Shown piece after piece: positions 50,070 through 60,775 of a stretch of DNA of 64,000 nt; positions within the stretch are counted from its first letter, which is position 1; each line of letters starts with the position of its first letter. This stretch comes from Candidatus Woesearchaeota archaeon. Its GTDB lineage: Archaea; Nanobdellota; Nanobdellia; Woesearchaeales; GCA-2686295. The notes beneath the pieces were generated by a model. The model saw only the letters and a list, made by a program, of their open reading frames with translations, made no database searches and had not been told where the DNA came from. The stretch lies in NCBI GenBank assembly GCA_013202845.1, contig JABMPT010000011.1, positions 1 to 64,000 on the forward strand, in the 5' to 3' direction. Position numbers and translations under genes: made by a program.

Positions 50070-52622
50070 TCAGGAAAAAGCGTGGTTCGGCAAAATACAA
50101 TTGACAAACAAATCACCTGTCTCAGTTATTAACATTAGTGCGTTTGAATCTTGTTTGACTAAAAAGTCCTTACCAGGAGTACTTTCAACATTGTCAGATT
50201 CAAAAATATTTTGTACATATAAATCTCCATTCTTTGTGATTGAAGCAACAACATCTCCACTAGAGGTTCTTATATCGAACGCCACAAAATTATTAGGATT
50301 TATTTGAGTATTATTAATCGCATCACCTTTTAGAGCTAATATACTATTTACATCAAGTGAAGCAACTGTTTCCCCATCATATTTTATCACGAAATTTCTA
50401 CCTGACTCTGTAAAATCCTGATGATAACATCTTCTAAACACAGTAGATCCTTCAAATATCAAGTTACCAATTTGATCAAAGATATACACAACATCATTTC
50501 TCCTAGTCCTTGAACCCTTATAATCATAAACATAATGTATCTCTGCTAGGTTTGGTTTAGTCACCTTTACAAGTTGTCCCTCTTCATTATAATCATACAA
50601 AGTTTCCAATGTTTGACCATCAGTGATTAGTTGTTCTTTTGATATGAATCCTCTTGGATCATAAAAATATGTGTAAGTTTCGCTGTCTGATGTAATAGTT
50701 AATAACTTGTTTGTTCCGTATTCATAGTTATAACTTCTCGTTAACCCACCTTCTATCCTCGAGAGCATATTTCCAATCCTGTCATAAGTATAAGAAATAG
50801 AGTTTCCAAAATAGTTGCTGTCAGTTACACTTGTTAATCTGTCTAAAGGATCATATTCTAAACCAAAGTTCATTCCTGTCATCGCAACAGTTAACGCATT
50901 ACCTTCAATATCATAAGTGTATTGTTCATTTAACAACTCTGGAATAATGTTTGAAGAGCTGTCCTTTGAAGAAACATCTTGTATTCGGCCACTTGGATAA
51001 TAATTATAATCAAAAGATATTTGTTGATCGCTTAATCCAAACCTGATTTCATCTATCGCTGAAAATGGGCCATAATCGTATTCGACTAAATTCTGAGGAT
51101 TAGTTGAAACGCCATCAACAGAAAAACTCTTTAATCGGCTAAGAAGATCATAATCATAGTTAATCACCCTTCCTGCAGGGTCAATCATTTCCTTAATATT
51201 CCCAGATTTATCATAGATATAACTAGTTAGGAAAGTGTTCTCAACAAATCTTGTTGCAGTAGTTCCTCGCTCTATTTGTATATCATCAACGTATCTTGTC
51301 CCTGAAATAGGATTGGCAACATTTGTGTATCCAACATGGAGCGCTAGGTAGTCTGGAGTACAAGCAGGATTAACAGTGAAAGTCTCTGTTATTCTTTGCC
51401 AAGCACTAGAAGCAGGATTCGGACCATGACCAGAGAACGTTTCAGAACCACAATCAGTATAAGACATAAGACCATGACTAACTCTTAGATCATCTCCAAT
51501 TATTCCTGGAACAACTTTAGCCCAAAGACTATAAGTATAAGTTTCTCCAGGAACAAAAAACCTTCCTGGAACATTAATCTGATATTCAACTCTATCAACC
51601 ATTTTCAAAGAATAAGTTCCAGAATGAGCCTCTTCAGTTGTTATTGAATAATCTCCATAACTATCAGAGGAAGAGTAGAAAAGAATATCTCCCCCAGTCC
51701 CAAACCCAGGATTTACCAATAAATTAACAGCATTATCAGATTTCATCTCAGACAAAATTCTTCCTTTCTTATCATAAAATAAAAATGTTGTTCCTGACGA
51801 ATCGTCAACCATAAAAAGTCTTCCCATAGAATTATCATATGTATTGCCGGGACTTTCTGAACCACAAGCATCATAATAGTAACTCCTTAATTTAGTTTTG
51901 CCAGATATAACACACTGACCTCCAATGCATGTTTCTTGAGAGTCACAATCAGAACTATCAACACATTGATCACAAGTACTAATACTATCACAAAAAATCT
52001 CATCTACAACAAACCCATCACAATCATTATCTAATCCATCACAAACTTCAACAGCTCCTGGCTTAGTTGCAGCGTTGTCATCATCACAATCAGTTCCTTG
52101 AGTTTCAGAACAACCACCAGGAACACAACCATAAGAATCACAAGTGCCAGAAACACTTTCAGATCTAACTCCATCACTATCTGAATCACAGAAAAAAGTA
52201 TAAGAACAAACTCCTCCATCATCAACACCATTAGCACAATCATTATCTACTCCATCACAAACCTCTGTAGCTCCTGGCTTAATTGCAGCGTTACCATCAT
52301 CACAGTCAAGTAGTGTTGTAGGAGAACAACCAGCAGGAGTCAGACCTTGAAAAGTATCTCCATCACCATCATTACAAGGAAGAAAACAAGAACCACCTTG
52401 ACAAATATATCCTGGGTTACAATCACTACCAGCATATCCCTCCTGACAGTCATAACCGTCCCCCGGGAATCTTTCACTATAATCGGTACATGTATTCTCA
52501 TCAAAGCAACTACAACCTCCTGGACAAGCACCAGTGATAGCAGAAACTGAAATAGTATTTAAAAAGAATAAACTTATCACTAGCAAAAGCAATCCAATGT
52601 AATTAATTATTTTTTTATTCAT
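50070..52622 (-). CDS. RHS/YD-repeat protein with MopE-like cysteine motifs
   Basis: 850 residues. The signal peptide (MNKKIINYIGLLLLVISLFF) is followed by a Cys-rich region with two or three MopE-like motifs (ATEVCDGVDNDCANG and AVEVCDGLDNDCDG with upstream DCDDGNAAIKPG), then a beta-sandwich carbohydrate-binding-like domain (LLVNPGFGTGGDILFY, GTRYVDDIQIERG, near 300-455), then a series of YD repeats (YDKSGNIKEMIDPAGRVINY, YDIEGNALTVAMTG, YDRIGNMLSRIEGG, YDPRGFISKE) to about residue 735, then two beta-rich GDLYV/GDLFV segments. There is no RHS core motif at the C-terminus. Confidence 0.82.
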   Translation of the reverse strand: MNKKIINYIGLLLLVISLFFLNTISVSAITGACPGGCSCFDENTCTDYSERFPGDGYDCQEGYAGSDCNPGYICQGGSCFLPCNDGDGDTFQGLTPAGCSPTTLLDCDDGNAAIKPGATEVCDGVDNDCANGVDDGGVCSYTFFCDSDSDGVRSESVSGTCDSYGCVPGGCSETQGTDCDDDNAATKPGAVEVCDGLDNDCDGFVVDEIFCDSISTCDQCVDSSDCDSQETCIGGQCVISGKTKLRSYYYDACGSESPGNTYDNSMGRLFMVDDSSGTTFLFYDKKGRILSEMKSDNAVNLLVNPGFGTGGDILFYSSSDSYGDYSITTEEAHSGTYSLKMVDRVEYQINVPGRFFVPGETYTYSLWAKVVPGIIGDDLRVSHGLMSYTDCGSETFSGHGPNPASSAWQRITETFTVNPACTPDYLALHVGYTNVANPISGTRYVDDIQIERGTTATRFVENTFLTSYIYDKSGNIKEMIDPAGRVINYDYDLLSRLKSFSVDGVSTNPQNLVEYDYGPFSAIDEIRFGLSDQQISFDYNYYPSGRIQDVSSKDSSSNIIPELLNEQYTYDIEGNALTVAMTGMNFGLEYDPLDRLTSVTDSNYFGNSISYTYDRIGNMLSRIEGGLTRSYNYEYGTNKLLTITSDSETYTYFYDPRGFISKEQLITDGQTLETLYDYNEEGQLVKVTKPNLAEIHYVYDYKGSRTRRNDVVYIFDQIGNLIFEGSTVFRRCYHQDFTESGRNFVIKYDGETVASLDVNSILALKGDAINNTQINPNNFVAFDIRTSSGDVVASITKNGDLYVQNIFESDNVESTPGKDFLVKQDSNALMLITETGDLFVNCILPNHAFS

Positions 52623-52625
52623 CTT

Positions 52626-55600
52626 CTATGAATTATAAACATTGATTATTCTTCCTAAACTATCATAAGCGTATCTTATAGTGTTACCTGCAGGGTCAGT
52701 CTTTGTCTTGACTTTTCCACCAAGGTCATAAGTGAAATGAAATATTCCTGCATCAGGATTTTGAGCGCTGCTAAGTCGCCCCATAGTATCATAAGTATTA
52801 ACAATTTCATAAGTGTCATAATGATCAGTTGATGGGAAAACAACTTTCAACAAGTTTCCAAGGATGTCATATTCATATTCATAAACAACACTGAAGTCAG
52901 GGGACCCGCCACATGAACCTGAGCTAATAATTGCTCCTTCTGACAAGAAACAATCGGCTGGACAAGTACAAGGAGGGGATAGAGTTGTAATAAAAGCAGT
53001 ACAAGAAGCACACCGGGTTATTGTTCCACCACAACTAGCTCCTAAAAGAGGAGAATATATGATTGTTCCCTCTTCTTCAACACAACCTGCTGGACAGGCA
53101 CAAGCAAGATATGAAGTTGCATCACAACTAGTGCATTCATCTAATAATATATGTATGTCACCATATTGACCATGCTTACCTTCTCTTCCATCTTTAGCAT
53201 CATGCCTTCCACCACCACCAGCCATGCCTTTATCTCCTCCTTCACCTCTATTAACACTATATCCGCCTCCAGTAGGATAAGCAAATCTATTAGTAGTTGA
53301 ACCAACAGCGACCACTACAGTTCCGCCGTTAGCTCCGTAAGCACCACCACCACCAGCGCCGTGCTCACCATCATCCAAGTCACCATCAGTATCATCTGTT
53401 CCACCATTGCCACCATCACCACCATCACCACCATCAACCATTAACTTTCCACTGCCTGTTAGAGTATCAGCAATTATGACAATCGCCCCTCCTGTTCCAC
53501 CAGCGCCACCACCAGCACCACCACTTCCGCAATCACCATCACCTTCTTGAGAAGAGCAATCATCACCATCATCATCCTCAGGAGCTCCGTCACCGCCATC
53601 AACACCTGATTGTCCAGAAAAATCTATGTCTCCATCAAGAACAACATTAACAGCTTCAATCACTATATAAGCCCCTGGCAACCCTCCACTACCTCCGCTT
53701 CCACCTCCAGTACTATGTTGACAGCTCTCTCCATTTCCACTGCATTCACTACCATCTGTACCGCTGGTTCCTTTGTAAGCAGATGTAGAAGCTGGAAGGT
53801 TATTAATGTCGTCCGTCCAATACAATCCCCCACCAGTTCCACCAGTTCCACCATCACCACCTTCTCCACCCCAGTGAACACCTTGTCCTCCTGGCACAAG
53901 ATAACCTCCTGTCATATCATAAGACCCTGCAGAAGCATTTATTCTTCCTGAGCCTGTTATGACCAAGTTGTTGAAGTAATAAGTTGTCCTTAGAGGACCA
54001 TTGCCTGTAAACGGAAGAATCAGAGATTGTCCAGAACTTATAGTGCAGTCGACAGGCGCCTCATCAGGGTGCACATCATAACCTTCATCACAAGTTATAG
54101 CTGACTGAAGCGGTAAACACTCAGGATCTCGAGACACCCAGTGAGTCCCATAACAAAAACCAGCACCGCCGTTGCAGGAGTCACCATCATTAATCCATGC
54201 TCTATAACAGGATGCCATTCTGCTATCACCCCAGCAATCATCAGCATCGTCACACGGCCAATATGTCTGCACACATTTATCAGTCACAGTATTATAAGTA
54301 AATTCAATACCATTCGCATCTCTAGAGGCATAACCGATTGGGAAATTGGCGCATTCATTAACATACTGACAGCCACAATCTACACAAGTCCCTAAATACT
54401 GAAAATCCTCACAACCGCTTTGTAACTCGCAAGCGTCATTCGAACCACTACAATCACGTAAATCATTGCAGTCATAAGGGCTTGGGCAACCGTTTCCAGG
54501 ATAAATACCTGCGTTGTTATCATTGCAATCTTCCCGACAATCAGAGCATATCTTGCTTGCAGGGCTGCCAAATCCATCACCATCCAAATCCTTGCAAACA
54601 CAGATGCCTTCAGGACTCACAATGCCTTCTGCATCTCCCAATACGCTTTTATCGCAATAAGAACCTACATCTGTATAATCAGTGGAATCCCAACAAGCCC
54701 AGACTCCATAGTTGGATTCCTTACAAGCATAGTCAGAGTCCGGACAACAACCGCTACCATCAGAAGCTCCCCCTGAACAACCAGAATGCGTTGGTTCAAA
54801 AGACACATAACCCTGTCCTTCATTAATATAATTAGCTGAATGACTCGAATCATACCTGCCTTCCCACCACCAGAAATAGGTTGAGTCACTGTAATTATAA
54901 TGATATCCTGCATGACAATAATCATCTATTAAAGCTTCAGGGACTACTGGTCCAGAAACACAATCACCTTGGTAGCAGACTTCACCAGGACAAGTGTTCT
55001 CATTAAACAAACCATCACAATTATTATCATATCTATCACAAATTTCAGTCGCGCCAGGACTTCTACAAACAGCACAAGAAAAAATATCTGGCGATTCACT
55101 AGTTCCAGCAACTAATTCTACGTTATCTACATAAAGATCTGCAGCACTATAACGACGCTGAGTATCAGAACAATCAGTACAACTAACAACTTCGCCAAGT
55201 GAGTTGCGACATATCGAATAGTCAATGAATAATCTTATAATCTCATTATCATAATTTGCTGTGAAAGTAAAACTATCATGAATGGGCACATAGTCATAAA
55301 CTCCATAATGATCGCCCATTCTAGAAAGAGAAACATTGTGACCTGCACTACACCAAGTATCACCTCCACATTCAGAAGCAGGTTTATAAAAACCAATATA
55401 TGCTACAGGATCATAATCACGGGTATAAGCATAATCATCTGTTCCATAAGCATAATCAAAAGATAATGTGTAAGTGTTTCCAGCAACAGTAGCTACTGAC
55501 TGATAAATAGTTACTGATTCAGATCCATCGGAAACATGTAAACGAACTCTAGTTCCACCATTTACATAATTCCCTACAGAAGGATTAGATGCAGAGCAAA

Positions 55601-56081
55601 AAGTTTCTGTAGTCCAACCATTTAAATCATCATCAAAATCTGAATTAGTTGTGAGTTGAGGATCAATACATCCTGCTGGAGAGCTAGGACAACCTGGAGG
55701 ATCATTGGAGGTGTCATCATCGCAGTCAGGGGTATAACCAGATGGCATGCATGAATCAGAACCTATATTACTATAATAGCCATCATTATCAAGGTCAGCA
55801 ACACAAGCACCAGTGCCTGGTTGGTATTCATTACAACATTGTTGAGTACAGGCAGTTATATCAAGTTCACAAAAAGAGTTTTCAAAACAAGAATGTGTCT
55901 CCTGATAACCATCAACGCAATCATTCAAAGCAGTACAATCCTGACAATTAAGACCATCGGGTCCACAACTAGTATCAGTATTATCACATGGTCCAACACC
56001 AACAACAAGCAAGAAATTAAGCAGAAAAGCTATCACTAAGAGAAATGATAAACGTAATCCCGCAAAGTCTTTAAACCTCAT
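52626..56081 (-). CDS. Large Cys- and Gly-rich RHS operon protein
   Basis: 1151 residues from ATG 56081 (GAGGT site 5 nt upstream). In order: N-terminal signal/anchor; MopE-like and EGF-like cysteine motifs (ATEICDRYDNNCDGLFNENT); a carbohydrate-binding-like domain (near 140-330); further cysteine motifs; a glycine-rich tract of about 240 residues (GGEGGDGGTGGTGGGLYW and similar); two copies of a small Cys motif (CTSCDATSYLACACPAGC; CASCTAFITTLSPPCTCPAD); then RHS YD repeats (YDILGNLLKV, YDTMGRLSSAQNPDAGIFHF, YDSLGRIINVYNS) to the end. It is probably extracellular and disulfide-bonded. Confidence 0.82.
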   Translation of the reverse strand: MRFKDFAGLRLSFLLVIAFLLNFLLVVGVGPCDNTDTSCGPDGLNCQDCTALNDCVDGYQETHSCFENSFCELDITACTQQCCNEYQPGTGACVADLDNDGYYSNIGSDSCMPSGYTPDCDDDTSNDPPGCPSSPAGCIDPQLTTNSDFDDDLNGWTTETFCSASNPSVGNYVNGGTRVRLHVSDGSESVTIYQSVATVAGNTYTLSFDYAYGTDDYAYTRDYDPVAYIGFYKPASECGGDTWCSAGHNVSLSRMGDHYGVYDYVPIHDSFTFTANYDNEIIRLFIDYSICRNSLGEVVSCTDCSDTQRRYSAADLYVDNVELVAGTSESPDIFSCAVCRSPGATEICDRYDNNCDGLFNENTCPGEVCYQGDCVSGPVVPEALIDDYCHAGYHYNYSDSTYFWWWEGRYDSSHSANYINEGQGYVSFEPTHSGCSGGASDGSGCCPDSDYACKESNYGVWACWDSTDYTDVGSYCDKSVLGDAEGIVSPEGICVCKDLDGDGFGSPASKICSDCREDCNDNNAGIYPGNGCPSPYDCNDLRDCSGSNDACELQSGCEDFQYLGTCVDCGCQYVNECANFPIGYASRDANGIEFTYNTVTDKCVQTYWPCDDADDCWGDSRMASCYRAWINDGDSCNGGAGFCYGTHWVSRDPECLPLQSAITCDEGYDVHPDEAPVDCTISSGQSLILPFTGNGPLRTTYYFNNLVITGSGRINASAGSYDMTGGYLVPGGQGVHWGGEGGDGGTGGTGGGLYWTDDINNLPASTSAYKGTSGTDGSECSGNGESCQHSTGGGSGGSGGLPGAYIVIEAVNVVLDGDIDFSGQSGVDGGDGAPEDDDGDDCSSQEGDGDCGSGGAGGGAGGTGGAIVIIADTLTGSGKLMVDGGDGGDGGNGGTDDTDGDLDDGEHGAGGGGAYGANGGTVVVAVGSTTNRFAYPTGGGYSVNRGEGGDKGMAGGGGRHDAKDGREGKHGQYGDIHILLDECTSCDATSYLACACPAGCVEEEGTIIYSPLLGASCGGTITRCASCTAFITTLSPPCTCPADCFLSEGAIISSGSCGGSPDFSVVYEYEYDILGNLLKVVFPSTDHYDTYEIVNTYDTMGRLSSAQNPDAGIFHFTYDLGGKVKTKTDPAGNTIRYAYDSLGRIINVYNS

Positions 56082-56082
56082 C

Positions 56083-58770
56083 TTATACCTCGAATCCTGT
56101 TATCATTAAACCACTAGTAGAGTTCATTTCTACCCTTATAATCTTACCTGATGTGTCATAAACGAATCTTTTCACTTGGTCATTCTCATCCTTAACAGTT
56201 ATTGTTGGAAGACCATTATAGCTTCCATACAAGTACTGGATGTCCGCTCCATTCGGCAGAATCTTCTTCTTCACCTTATTCAAAGGATCTGGATAGTATT
56301 GATACTCTGTGAAAGATGTTCCAGCTGATCCTGTATAGTAATTCCCACTTGTTGAACTCTCAAACGGTTGGTACTCCCGATACTTTCTTCCAACCTTATC
56401 ATATTCTACGATGGCAACTATCCATGTTGAACCTTCCTTTTTTCGCTGTGTTTGAACAACTTTTCCCCAACCATCCGTGAATTCCTTTACTTCGGAATAC
56501 ACACCTGAAGATATCTTTGTTTTAGTCAGTTGCCAGTTAGGATTATTGCTACTCTCATAGTCATGATAAACATATTCTCTTGAAGGAGAGTAATATGAGT
56601 CGCCTTCATCCACGACTTTCTCAAGTCTTAAGTGACTATCATAGTAGTAATTGATTGTTTTACCATTCTCATCAGTTATATTAGCCAATAAACCGTTATC
56701 ATAATACTTTTTCACCCATGCAGGATTGCCATCAGATCCATACTCTTGGTTCCATCCATGAGAAGGTAATTCTTTCGAATTATATCTTATAAAAACATTG
56801 TTGCCTGAACTGTCTTGTGTCTCTAATGGGTTACCATAATCATCGTAAGAATTAACAGAAGCAACAATATGCAACTCATTATTATCAACTACTTCATCGA
56901 AATCCGCATCTAACCAGCTCTTTGTAGATGATAAAAAAATCCTGTTTCCAACCCAGAAGCAACCAAGGTTATATTTCTTTATTGCTTGACAAGCTGATTT
57001 TCCATGAGAACTACAAGAAACAATTTCACCTGTTCCCTGAGACCCATCCCAACCACAAGCATTCACATTAATTATATCATTTGCATCAGTGATTTCAGAG
57101 CATTGGTTATTCCTAAGCCTGCCCATACAATAACCTTCTCCAGAACCAAAGTCAGAGTATTCCATCACAAGATAACTTTCAGTCTCACCGATATCATCCC
57201 AACCGTCATAGATCCTGTGAGTATCTATAAGACTGAACATGTGAGCAGATTCTATTGAAGAGTCAGTCTCGTAAACTCTTGTTATTCTATCAGTTTTATA
57301 ATAAACCTGATTACCATCTGAGATCACTTCAGTTATATGATTAGGCGAACCTGTTTTAGCATCTGTTCCTCTATTCAATATTTGTACTTTATAATTTCCA
57401 TCAGGTAAATTATTATATCCATATGTAGTGTAGTAAATATTGTTTATTTCATCAATGTTCATAGTTCCGGATGCAACACCAGAGAAGTAACTGTTTGCAT
57501 CGTAAGCTGAAAAAATAAGAGGTTCATCAGGATCATCCCTAAACAAAGGATTCTTGCCTAGAAGTTTCATACCGCCAAAGAACCACTTTAAATTCTCATC
57601 AGTCGAATAAATCCTGTTTGTCTCAGCAAGCAACCTTTCTTTGCCAGAAAGAATCTCATCTGAATAAGTCTCGACTTTGTATTCCAACCCCCTCTTCCAA
57701 AGAGCGCTGATTGCCGCAGAGCTAGCTAGTAGATTGTAATCCCTTGGCGTATCCATAGGAAAATAATCCTCTGCAGGAGTGTCAATTGCTCCATCTGTGT
57801 TCTCAGGAGTGCTATCAGTTGTCGTAAAGTAATAAACCTGATAACCGTTGTCATCACCAACCCTCTTAACAACACGGTTGTAGAGCACACCTCCACTTGT
57901 TTGTTCACCACCTGTGTGACTTGGCCTTCTCAAGTCTTCTTCTTCACGTATGCTCTTACTGAAAGGAACAATGTCTATCGCTCCTGATGAACGCACACAG
58001 CCCATTTCAGGGTCATACATTTCGTAAGAATAATAAGTAGGGATACAGTCACCCATACCATTACAATCAACCTGGCTACTAACCCTCAAACCGCCACCAT
58101 AATTACTGCCAGATATTAGACTACAAGCGTTTGTGCCATCACCATCATTCCTTAACTGCAGATAATAGTTTTTAGAAATCGGGTTGACAGGTGACGCCTC
58201 ATCCCCTCTGGAAGTGTACCACTGATCCACATCATAATGCCAAACAGTAGTAGAACCACTTGGCCAAGTCACCTTCTTAAGAGTCCATGCATCAGCAGCA
58301 TCTTTTATATAAGAAAGATAATCAAAAGAACCAGAACCCCAGTCTGTTTGCCAAGAACCAGGAGATGCATGGTCAGTCTCATCACAGGTAGGACAGTACA
58401 TTCCAAAGCTATCAACCTTTGTCTTGTTATAACCGAAATTGTTGCTGCAGCTTCCTAGTGGCTGGTTTCCTTGAGTCAGTGCGTAACAAATCTTTGAAGT
58501 GCCAGGATTAGAGTCATGATCATAACAACTGTATGGATAACAATCCATAGATGTCTGACATGGCACAAACCGGTCCATATTACAAGTGTATGAGTAATCA
58601 ATGTACTCCTCAATTACATTACCACTAGCATCTTCAACTTGTACAGAGCAATTACTACTTGCTTTGCAAAGTCTAATAGTGTCTTCAGCAGTTATATTAC
58701 ATCCTGAAAGCACTAGCAAAACCACTAATAATACAATCATCAGATTCTTGCTTGTATTTCTTTTATTCAT
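56083..58770 (-). CDS. RHS/YD-repeat lipoprotein (SpvB/TcB-like middle part)
   Basis: 895 residues from ATG 58770. The N-terminus ends in VVLLVLSGC, a bacterial lipobox with cysteine at residue 24, so it is a predicted lipoprotein. A Cys-rich region follows, then a long beta-rich part, and YD repeats in the last third (VNSYDDYGNPLETQDSSGNN, YYDNGLLANITDENGKTINY, YDKVGRKYREYQPFE, FVYDTSGKIIRVEMNSTSGL). This resembles the middle of SpvB/Tc-toxin-B proteins, whose chain is continuous in bacteria. It follows the SpvB-like gene by 2 nt. Confidence 0.8.
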   Translation of the reverse strand: MNKRNTSKNLMIVLLVVLLVLSGCNITAEDTIRLCKASSNCSVQVEDASGNVIEEYIDYSYTCNMDRFVPCQTSMDCYPYSCYDHDSNPGTSKICYALTQGNQPLGSCSNNFGYNKTKVDSFGMYCPTCDETDHASPGSWQTDWGSGSFDYLSYIKDAADAWTLKKVTWPSGSTTVWHYDVDQWYTSRGDEASPVNPISKNYYLQLRNDGDGTNACSLISGSNYGGGLRVSSQVDCNGMGDCIPTYYSYEMYDPEMGCVRSSGAIDIVPFSKSIREEEDLRRPSHTGGEQTSGGVLYNRVVKRVGDDNGYQVYYFTTTDSTPENTDGAIDTPAEDYFPMDTPRDYNLLASSAAISALWKRGLEYKVETYSDEILSGKERLLAETNRIYSTDENLKWFFGGMKLLGKNPLFRDDPDEPLIFSAYDANSYFSGVASGTMNIDEINNIYYTTYGYNNLPDGNYKVQILNRGTDAKTGSPNHITEVISDGNQVYYKTDRITRVYETDSSIESAHMFSLIDTHRIYDGWDDIGETESYLVMEYSDFGSGEGYCMGRLRNNQCSEITDANDIINVNACGWDGSQGTGEIVSCSSHGKSACQAIKKYNLGCFWVGNRIFLSSTKSWLDADFDEVVDNNELHIVASVNSYDDYGNPLETQDSSGNNVFIRYNSKELPSHGWNQEYGSDGNPAWVKKYYDNGLLANITDENGKTINYYYDSHLRLEKVVDEGDSYYSPSREYVYHDYESSNNPNWQLTKTKISSGVYSEVKEFTDGWGKVVQTQRKKEGSTWIVAIVEYDKVGRKYREYQPFESSTSGNYYTGSAGTSFTEYQYYPDPLNKVKKKILPNGADIQYLYGSYNGLPTITVKDENDQVKRFVYDTSGKIIRVEMNSTSGLMITGFEV

Positions 58771-58772
58771 TT

Positions 58773-60773
58773 TCAATATTCAAAACTTGTTCTTTTACAG
58801 TTCGCTCCATTTGCGTCACAAACCTTAACATTTTTCAAAGTGTAAACTCCTCCATCAGGATTATTAGTAACTTCATTTCCAGGAGTTCCAGGCTTCAAAT
58901 AATACATATTACTTGTTGAAGTTCCACCATTGAATTTTACAACTCCCATCGGCACTAAAGAACTGTCTCGCGCATACAAAGTGATAGTTGTCAGACGATA
59001 AGGATAATCAACACTACCAACATCACTATTACAATAATGTTCTCCACAAGTAGTGCTTTCACAAAACTGTTCTGTAACAGGATTAAAAGAGTGCGGACCT
59101 CTGTAAATTGTTTTGGACTGGGAAGATTCGGTGCCATCACACATCCACCCCGCTTCTAAATCATCATAACATGAACTGGTACCACAACACGGAATAGAGC
59201 CATCACAGTCACTTCCACCACCCAAACAAATAACGACTACCATATTAGTGCTCCAAGCAGAATAATGTTCTCTTCCATCATAACGCTCCTCAATAGTGAA
59301 TTCAGCTTTATGAGTCGGAGTGATTATTGCCTGTAAGTAACTCTTGTCCATCACACCACCAGATTTCATTCTCCAACCATCATCACTGCCATCATGCTCA
59401 CTCATCCATTGCCAGCTGCCATCATAGCTGTTGCCAAAGTTAAAACCACAATTAGGACTATCTTGAGCATACCAATGAGTCAAATCATACCTGAAAGCCA
59501 CCCAAGAACCCTTATTGCTACTTTCAGATGCATCATAAGGATTAAGATCACCATTCCCATCAACGTAATCAGAACTCAGCATGGCCACTAATTTCCAAGA
59601 CATAGTATGAGAAGCAACATTCAAATTTATATCATCTAACTTGTAAAACTCATCTCCTAGATCTTCATCATACTTTGCATAACTGCCTGAAGTCCATTGC
59701 TTGATGATGCTGCCGCTAATGGATGGATCGCCAAACACGTATCTCTGACCAGAAGAATCAGTTACCACAAAAGACTCTATAGATTTACCGTCACTACTCA
59801 TGATGTGCTCAACATCTGTAGCTGGAACCTCAGGAGTGGATGCTAAGAAGAATTTCGCGTCTGTAATCCCAGAAAACCTTGCAAGAGTATCCTTTTGTGC
59901 AAGCACCAGACTTCCTGATACAGGACCGCTCAAAGTCCAAGTGTCAGGTGCTCCTCCATCGTGAGCAATGTAGTTATCATCAGCATACTCCTCTTGGAAA
60001 GTAGGATCATGCAAGAACCCGTCCATGGTACGAATCTCCTCATAGTTGCCACTTCCAGGAAAACTCTTACCCTGACCCTGGACATAAGAAGCAGCCATTG
60101 AAACAGCGCTTATAGCCATACCAGCGCATCCTCCAAAAGCCATCAACTGACCTGCAGTATTCATAATGTCTTTAAGGAACGAAAGGGATTTCAAGTTGGC
60201 TAACTCACTAACACCCATAGTGGCTAGTGTTAAAATACCTTTCTGATACATGTGTCTGGCTAAAGTCGCTAAGTCAACACCTCCTTGATAATAAGCCATT
60301 GATACGGCTTCAGATACAATACTCCAGAGAGCTAAAGCCCAGTACTGTTGCGCAATAACTAAAATTATTGTTATTATAAGAAGAATCACAGCAACCAAGT
60401 AATCCTCCACAAACCTCTGCCACCACCCTCTAGTATCCTCCGTCTGAGCTAAGTGCTTGAGAAATATTTTACCATCCTTGACATCATCCGGGAACTCCAG
60501 CATACTTCTGGAAACAGCTCCTGAATCAAGCGAGAACCCCAAGCCAACCCAGCCACTGCTTCGTTCCATTTTTATTCCAGCGCCAGAATAACTAAGGATT
60601 ATAGGGTAATCTTCCCCCTTAACTCCAGGAACAGTCAAAAGAGGAACAGTCAAACCCATATCACCGGTTGAAGCAGCTACTTGAACACCTGCAGCGACAT
60701 CTCTAATAACCACTATACTAAACACTAAGTAAATCATGAACAACGCTGTCAACGGCAATATTTTCTTATTCAT
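58773..60773 (-). CDS. SpvB/Tc-toxin-like N-terminal shell protein
   Basis: 666 residues from ATG 60773. After an N-terminal membrane helix (ILPLTALFMIYLVFSIVVI), ASTGDMGLTVPLLTVPGVKG, PIILSYSGAGIKMERSSGWV and GLGFSLDSGAVSRSMLEFPDD match the start of bacterial SpvB/RHS shells. Residues about 120-240 contain unexpected hydrophobic stretches (YLVAVILLIITIILVIAQQY). Later come repeats of beta-strands with a Cys-rich insert (CLGGGSDCDGSIPCCG). It ends inside an RHS-like context (VYTLKNVKVCDANGANCKRT), and the next gene continues it. Confidence 0.8.
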   Translation of the reverse strand: MNKKILPLTALFMIYLVFSIVVIRDVAAGVQVAASTGDMGLTVPLLTVPGVKGEDYPIILSYSGAGIKMERSSGWVGLGFSLDSGAVSRSMLEFPDDVKDGKIFLKHLAQTEDTRGWWQRFVEDYLVAVILLIITIILVIAQQYWALALWSIVSEAVSMAYYQGGVDLATLARHMYQKGILTLATMGVSELANLKSLSFLKDIMNTAGQLMAFGGCAGMAISAVSMAASYVQGQGKSFPGSGNYEEIRTMDGFLHDPTFQEEYADDNYIAHDGGAPDTWTLSGPVSGSLVLAQKDTLARFSGITDAKFFLASTPEVPATDVEHIMSSDGKSIESFVVTDSSGQRYVFGDPSISGSIIKQWTSGSYAKYDEDLGDEFYKLDDINLNVASHTMSWKLVAMLSSDYVDGNGDLNPYDASESSNKGSWVAFRYDLTHWYAQDSPNCGFNFGNSYDGSWQWMSEHDGSDDGWRMKSGGVMDKSYLQAIITPTHKAEFTIEERYDGREHYSAWSTNMVVVICLGGGSDCDGSIPCCGTSSCYDDLEAGWMCDGTESSQSKTIYRGPHSFNPVTEQFCESTTCGEHYCNSDVGSVDYPYRLTTITLYARDSSLVPMGVVKFNGGTSTSNMYYLKPGTPGNEVTNNPDGGVYTLKNVKVCDANGANCKRTSFEY

Positions 60774-60775
60774 TT

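Noticed and set aside
52031-52290. Near-identical DNA stretches about 200 bp apart in the RHS gene
   Set aside because: They are the duplicated MopE-like motif (CDGxDNDC with preceding KPGA) within one gene, not a mobile or regulatory repeat.
53160-53900. Dense GGT/CCA-rich repetitive DNA that looks like a minisatellite or CRISPR-like array
   Set aside because: It is codons for glycine runs inside the 52626-56081 protein. No regular spacer-repeat structure was found.
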